Assembly (NCBI GenBank): GCA_030689795.1
Contig: JAUYEO010000115.1
Span: 1-17,686, forward strand
Length of the DNA: 17,686 bases
Reading direction: 5' to 3'
Source: Desulfobacterales bacterium
Lineage (GTDB): Bacteria; Desulfobacterota; Desulfobacteria; Desulfobacterales; RPRI01
The notes below the pieces were generated by a model that did no database searches, was not told the DNA's origin, and saw only the letters and a list, made by a program, of their open reading frames with translations. This document shows positions 15,113 through 17,686 of this stretch, in pieces. Both the position numbers and the translations under genes were made by a program. Position 1 is the stretch's first letter. Each line of letters opens with the position of its first letter.

Positions 15113-16464
15113 TGGAAGAAAAAATAAGCCGGAATCATCACGATCTGTTCCAAAGCCGAAGCAGTTCAAAGGAATTTCTGCTGTCAAAAGCCGAACTCAG
15201 ACCATGGCGTAAAACCGGGAAAATGAAAGAAGACGGGGGAAAGGATGTTTTAAACAAACTCTTTCCCGGTATGCAAAGCGGAGAAGCCTTTATTGAGCAT
15301 GCCATGAAAATACTTTCTTCATATCTTGCGTTCGGTGTGATTGTTATACGCATCGACAATATGAACGGAAGGGAGGAGTCTCAAAAACCGGACGATATTC
15401 AAAAAGTACTTGGCGATACGGCAAAGGCGATAGATGATATCTGCAGAACAGGGAACGGTTTTTGGGGCCGTATCGACCGCTTCCTGTTCGGATGCTGTTT
15501 CCCTGATAAAAATGCTTCATCATGCTTGAAGCTTGCCGTTAAATTAAAAAAGAGCCTTGATAATCTGGGAGAAGAGACAGTCACAACCGGGGTTGCAGCT
15601 TATCCTGCTTTCAGTTACAGGAAACAGGACATAATCGTAAACGCCGGAAAAGCGCTCGATCATGCCGATTATTTCGGCCCCGGCAGCATTGTAGTCTTCG
15701 ATGCCGTAAGCCTTAACATAAGCGGAGACAAGCTTTATCAGAACGGCGACATTGAAGGGGCTGTCAAAGAGTTTAAGACGGCTCTTCTCTTCGATCCGGA
15801 TAATGTGAACGTTCACAACAGCCTTGGAGTCAGTTACGGAGTCCTCGAAGATTTTTCAAAAGCCATCAGGGAGTTCAAGGAATGCATAAGGCTTTCACCG
15901 AAAGAGGTAATGCCCCTATATAACGCCGGCCTTATTTATCAGTTGAACGGTAAAAAGGAAAAGGCGCTCAAGCATTTCCAGAAGGCCGGTAAGCTTGGAG
16001 AAGAATTGTTTGAAATCGATTTTCAGACAGGAAAGCTTCTTCTTGAACTGGGAAAATCCGAAGAAGGAAGAGAATACCTTGAAAAGGCTTTAAAATTAAA
16101 GCCCGAATCAAGCGTTGCGCTCTTTTACCTCGGAGAAAGTTTTGCAGCTGTCGGCATGATGGACGAAGCCGAGGCCGCATATGAGAAGGCAATAAAGATC
16201 AATCCGAATGACGCGGCATCATTGTCGTCACTCGGCTGGCTCTATGACCAGAAGGACAAAAACAGTGATGTTTCGCTTGCCTTCTCCCGCCAGAGCGTTG
16301 AGATAGCCCCGGATAACGGGCTGTTCAGGCAGAGACTCGGAAGGCTCTATATGAAACGGGATCTTCCTAAAGAAGCGCTCAAGGAGTTTAAAAAAGCGGA
16401 GAAACTGAACTGTGAATCATGCCATTATATACAGATGATAGAATCAGGAAAATATAAAGAATGA
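15112..16464 (+). CDS. Degenerate GGDEF domain fused to TPR repeats
   Basis: A 450-residue soluble protein with no predicted membrane segment. Residues about 71-197 have the shape of a GGDEF domain: FGVIVIRIDNM, a long helix, WGRIDRFLFGCCF, TTGVAAYP, then AGKALDHADYFGPGSIVVFD. However, RIDRF (120-124) replaces the GGDEF active-site motif, so diguanylate cyclase activity is very unlikely. From about residue 200 to 437 come roughly seven tetratricopeptide repeats (for example DIEGAVKEFKTALLFDPDN and DEAEAAYEKAIKINPND), a protein-protein interaction scaffold. The start overlaps the selA stop by one base with AGGA at 15101-15104, and the stop overlaps the gmhA start (ATGA). This suggests a tightly coupled three-gene operon. 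The partner and role are unknown. A c-di-GMP- or nucleotide-binding scaffold is possible but unproven. Confidence 0.85.
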   Translation: MEEKISRNHHDLFQSRSSSKEFLLSKAELRPWRKTGKMKEDGGKDVLNKLFPGMQSGEAFIEHAMKILSSYLAFGVIVIRIDNMNGREESQKPDDIQKVLGDTAKAIDDICRTGNGFWGRIDRFLFGCCFPDKNASSCLKLAVKLKKSLDNLGEETVTTGVAAYPAFSYRKQDIIVNAGKALDHADYFGPGSIVVFDAVSLNISGDKLYQNGDIEGAVKEFKTALLFDPDNVNVHNSLGVSYGVLEDFSKAIREFKECIRLSPKEVMPLYNAGLIYQLNGKKEKALKHFQKAGKLGEELFEIDFQTGKLLLELGKSEEGREYLEKALKLKPESSVALFYLGESFAAVGMMDEAEAAYEKAIKINPNDAASLSSLGWLYDQKDKNSDVSLAFSRQSVEIAPDNGLFRQRLGRLYMKRDLPKEALKEFKKAEKLNCESCHYIQMIESGKYKE

Positions 16465-17036
16465 AAGAGATAATCCGTAACATAATTGAAGAAAGCATTG
16501 AGCTGAAAAGAAGATTTATAAAAATCAATACTGATCTGATAATCAATGCCGCAGATAAAATTTCAGATTCCATTGCATCGGGACATAAGCTTTTATTGTT
16601 CGGAAACGGCGGCAGCGCAGCAGATGCCCAGCATATTGCCGCCGAATTTATTAACCGGTTCAGGATTGAACGTCCGCCTCTTGCCGCTCTTGCTCTGACG
16701 ACCGACACTTCGATTTTGACCAGCATAGGGAATGACTACAGCTTCGATGATATATTCTCAAAACAGATTCTTGCTCTCGGAAGAGCGGGTGATGTTGCGA
16801 TAGGCATAAGCACGAGCGGAAACTCGAAGAATGTTATAAAGGCAATTGAGGCTGCCAAAGATAAAGGGTTGTTTACTATTGGTTTTGCAGGGCGCGGAGG
16901 CAGCCTTGCCTCCCTGGCGGATATGGTTTTTGCCGTGGAATCGGATGTAACGGCACGGATACAGGAAGTTCATATAACTCTGGGGCATATAATCTGTGAG
17001 CTTGTCGATAGAAATCTGTTCCCCGGCAAATTTTGA
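16461..17036 (+). CDS. gmhA: D-sedoheptulose-7-phosphate isomerase
   Basis: A 191-residue SIS-domain enzyme that isomerises sedoheptulose 7-phosphate to D-glycero-D-manno-heptose 7-phosphate. This is the first step of ADP-heptose synthesis for lipopolysaccharide inner core. The SIS core shows LLFGNGGSAADAQHIAAEF, LTTDTSILTSIGNDYSF and GISTSGNSKNVIKAI. By family knowledge the zinc ligands correspond to His58, Glu62, Gln168 and His176 (RIQEVHITLGHIICE), all present. The length matches the E. coli enzyme closely. The ATG overlaps the stop of the TPR gene by four bases, so translation is probably coupled. The other heptose genes are not in the window. A DiaA-like SIS paralogue is the main alternative, but the metal-ligand set favours GmhA. 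Confidence 0.93.
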   Translation: MKEIIRNIIEESIELKRRFIKINTDLIINAADKISDSIASGHKLLLFGNGGSAADAQHIAAEFINRFRIERPPLAALALTTDTSILTSIGNDYSFDDIFSKQILALGRAGDVAIGISTSGNSKNVIKAIEAAKDKGLFTIGFAGRGGSLASLADMVFAVESDVTARIQEVHITLGHIICELVDRNLFPGKF

Positions 17037-17037
17037 T

Positions 17038-17165
17038 GGACTCGTAAAACTCTATTTTTCCTTTTTTGTCATTCCCGCGAAAGCGGGAATCCAGAAATAT
17101 AAATGAAAACATTTTGGTTCATCCGGTTGATGCGTATATCTCCCTGTTATCAGTAAAACGAGTCC
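17038..17165. repeat. Inverted-repeat pair enclosing a palindrome (MITE/REP-like)
   Basis: GGACTCGT at 17038-17045 is matched by ACGAGTCC at 17158-17165, an 8-bp inverted repeat around about 112 bp with no ORF. The left copy starts just after the gmhA stop codon. The unit encloses a strong palindrome at 17071-17090. The arrangement resembles a small non-autonomous element, but the ends are short and no target duplication is evident. The rest of the 17037-17265 spacer shows only a repeated TCGGCCC near 17231 and 17245. Confidence 0.4.
17071..17090. repeat. dRS3-like palindromic repeat
   Basis: The 20-bp sequence is a perfect 8-bp stem (ATTCCCGC/GCGGGAAT) closed by a GAAA tetraloop. It fits the ATTCCC-N8-GGGAAT pattern of Neisseria dRS3 repeats, and close relatives are dispersed in many proteobacterial genomes. 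T-rich sequence lies before it rather than after it on the + strand, so it is not a textbook terminator for gmhA, though the hairpin could protect the 3' end of that mRNA. Confidence 0.7.
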
Positions 17166-17265
17166 CCCAATGAAAATGATTGATTTCAAATTGTATTCTG
17201 CATATTGGCACGGATCAATCTAAACATTGTTCGGCCCTTTGAGGTCGGCCCCGTTTATGGAGTGA

Positions 17266-17294
17266 TTGACAATGCCCAAAGATGTTGGTAATAT
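17266..17294 (+). promoter_or_regulatory. Near-consensus sigma-70-type promoter of the toxin-antitoxin operon
   Basis: TTGACA at 17266-17271 is a perfect -35 box. Exactly 17 bp later TAATAT (17289-17294) is a 4/6 match to the -10 box. The predicted transcription start is about 7 bases on, near 17301-17302, which coincides with the ATG I assign to the toxin. GGAG at 17259-17262 would serve an alternative start at ATG 17272 if transcription begins further upstream. Confidence 0.55.
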
Positions 17295-17303
17295 CTCCAA
17301 CAT
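17282..17303. promoter_or_regulatory. Dyad over the -10 box, candidate autoregulatory operator
   Basis: ATGTTGG (17282-17288) and CCAACAT (17297-17303) form a perfect 7-bp inverted repeat separated by 8 bases that contain the -10 box. The symmetry and position are those of a repressor operator. The antitoxin of the adjacent pair is the obvious candidate repressor, because toxin-antitoxin operons are commonly autoregulated. Confidence 0.5.
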
Positions 17304-17598
17304 GAAAGCCGCTGAACTCATTCGCACACGAATCGCCTACTCTGAGGAGGCCTTTGCGGAGTTAGTATTGTGGCGCCTTCCGAAGCCTATCGAGAGGTCG
17401 CTACACGGGTTCAAGTACAGGCTGGCATACATAGTGCGCGGAGAATGCGTTTTGCGCTACGACAACGAAGTTGGGAAAGGCGATCACCGGCATTTCGCTG
17501 GAAAGGAAAGTGCTTACGTGTTCACGACGCCGGATCAGTTGATCGCTGACTTCCAGAATGATATTGCGAGGTGGAACCATGAAAACCCTTATTCTTGA
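17302..17598 (+). CDS. tumE: TumE-family toxin (DUF6516)
   Basis: A 98-residue protein with the recognisable TumE-family pattern: SEEAFAELVLWRLPKP, HGFKYRLAYIVRGECVLRYD, then RYDNEVGKGDHRH (52-64) and FTTPDQLIADFQNDI near the end. These proteins are annotated as the toxin of a two-gene toxin-antitoxin system; the biochemical activity is not readable here. The frame is open upstream, with possible starts at ATG 17272 (GGAG 9 nt before it) and TTG 17266. I prefer ATG 17302 because relatives typically begin with an MKA-like sequence, and the upstream start region coincides with a -35/-10 promoter and a dyad. That start has no ribosome binding site, so leaderless translation is implied. The downstream gene overlaps by 20 nt. 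Confidence 0.82.
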   Translation: MKAAELIRTRIAYSEEAFAELVLWRLPKPIERSLHGFKYRLAYIVRGECVLRYDNEVGKGDHRHFAGKESAYVFTTPDQLIADFQNDIARWNHENPYS

Positions 17599-17686
17599 TG
17601 TACAAACGCCTGCTGAGTCGATGGCGGACTTTGCCCGTGCTTGGAAGGCAGGCAAAACCCAAAAGTCCGCGCGCATTAGTTTCGCA
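17579..17686 (+). CDS. tumA: TumA-family antitoxin, N-terminal part
   Basis: An ATG at 17579 opens a frame that runs off the end of the window after 36 residues, starting MKTLILDVQTPAESMADFAR. This matches my recollection of the start of the helix-turn-helix antitoxin/regulator that accompanies TumE-family toxins. The DNA-binding part would lie beyond the window. GAGGTGG at 17568-17574 is a suitable ribosome binding site, and the 20-nt overlap with the toxin gene indicates coupled translation. It is probably also the repressor of the operon, judging by the dyad over the promoter. Confidence 0.65.
   Translation, partial: MKTLILDVQTPAESMADFARAWKAGKTQKSARISFA

Noticed and set aside
17071..17090. 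The GAAA-loop hairpin as an intrinsic terminator of gmhA
   Set aside because: No T-tract follows the stem on the + strand (CCAGAAATAT follows). T-runs precede it, and on the - strand it is followed by A-rich sequence.

Overview
The window looks like a chromosomal segment of a Gram-negative, probably anaerobic or metabolically versatile bacterium with many signalling genes. A deltaproteobacterial (Desulfobacterota-like) or Nitrospirota-like origin is my best guess. It rests on gmhA (lipopolysaccharide heptose), rfbB (dTDP-sugar), selA (selenoproteins), a chemosensory cluster with hybrid kinases, and intergenic 7-bp repeats of a kind I associate with those groups. No rRNA, tRNA or CRISPR array is present, and no gene gives a firm taxonomic assignment.

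Region 1 (1-11512, + strand) is a chemosensory operon. In order it holds the tail of an unidentified protein, cheW, a dCache-type chemoreceptor, a cheA with a C-terminal receiver, a small four-helix-bundle (23S rRNA intervening-sequence family) gene, cheB, a soluble receiver-histidine kinase, and a 1083-residue receiver-GAF-PAS-GAF-PAS-PAS-HD-GYP protein. There is no stand-alone CheY and no flagellar gene in view. The natural reading is a pathway of the 'alternative cellular function' kind: receptor, CheW and CheA sense a signal, CheB tunes adaptation, and phosphoryl groups flow through receiver domains to a predicted cyclic-di-GMP phosphodiesterase. The four-helix-bundle gene interrupts this logic. 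It sits between two arms of 7-bp repeats that point towards each other (5197-5266 and 5673-5714), while a gene-less pair of similar arms lies between the receptor gene and cheA (2841-2914). This looks like a filled and an empty version of one kind of element, and it is the most interesting structure in the window.

Region 2 (11513-13444) starts with a short, hairpin-rich convergent spacer. It is followed on the - strand by rfbB and pyrF, probably co-transcribed in that order.

Region 3 (13445-17036) begins with a 243-bp divergent spacer carrying a short heptad run. A tightly overlapping + strand operon follows: selA, a protein with a degenerate GGDEF domain fused to about seven TPRs, and gmhA.

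Region 4 (17037-17686) holds a dispersed-repeat-like palindrome inside a longer inverted-repeat pair, then a TumE/TumA-type toxin-antitoxin pair. The antitoxin gene runs off the end of the window. A near-consensus promoter overlapped by a dyad lies so close to the toxin gene that its mRNA may be leaderless.
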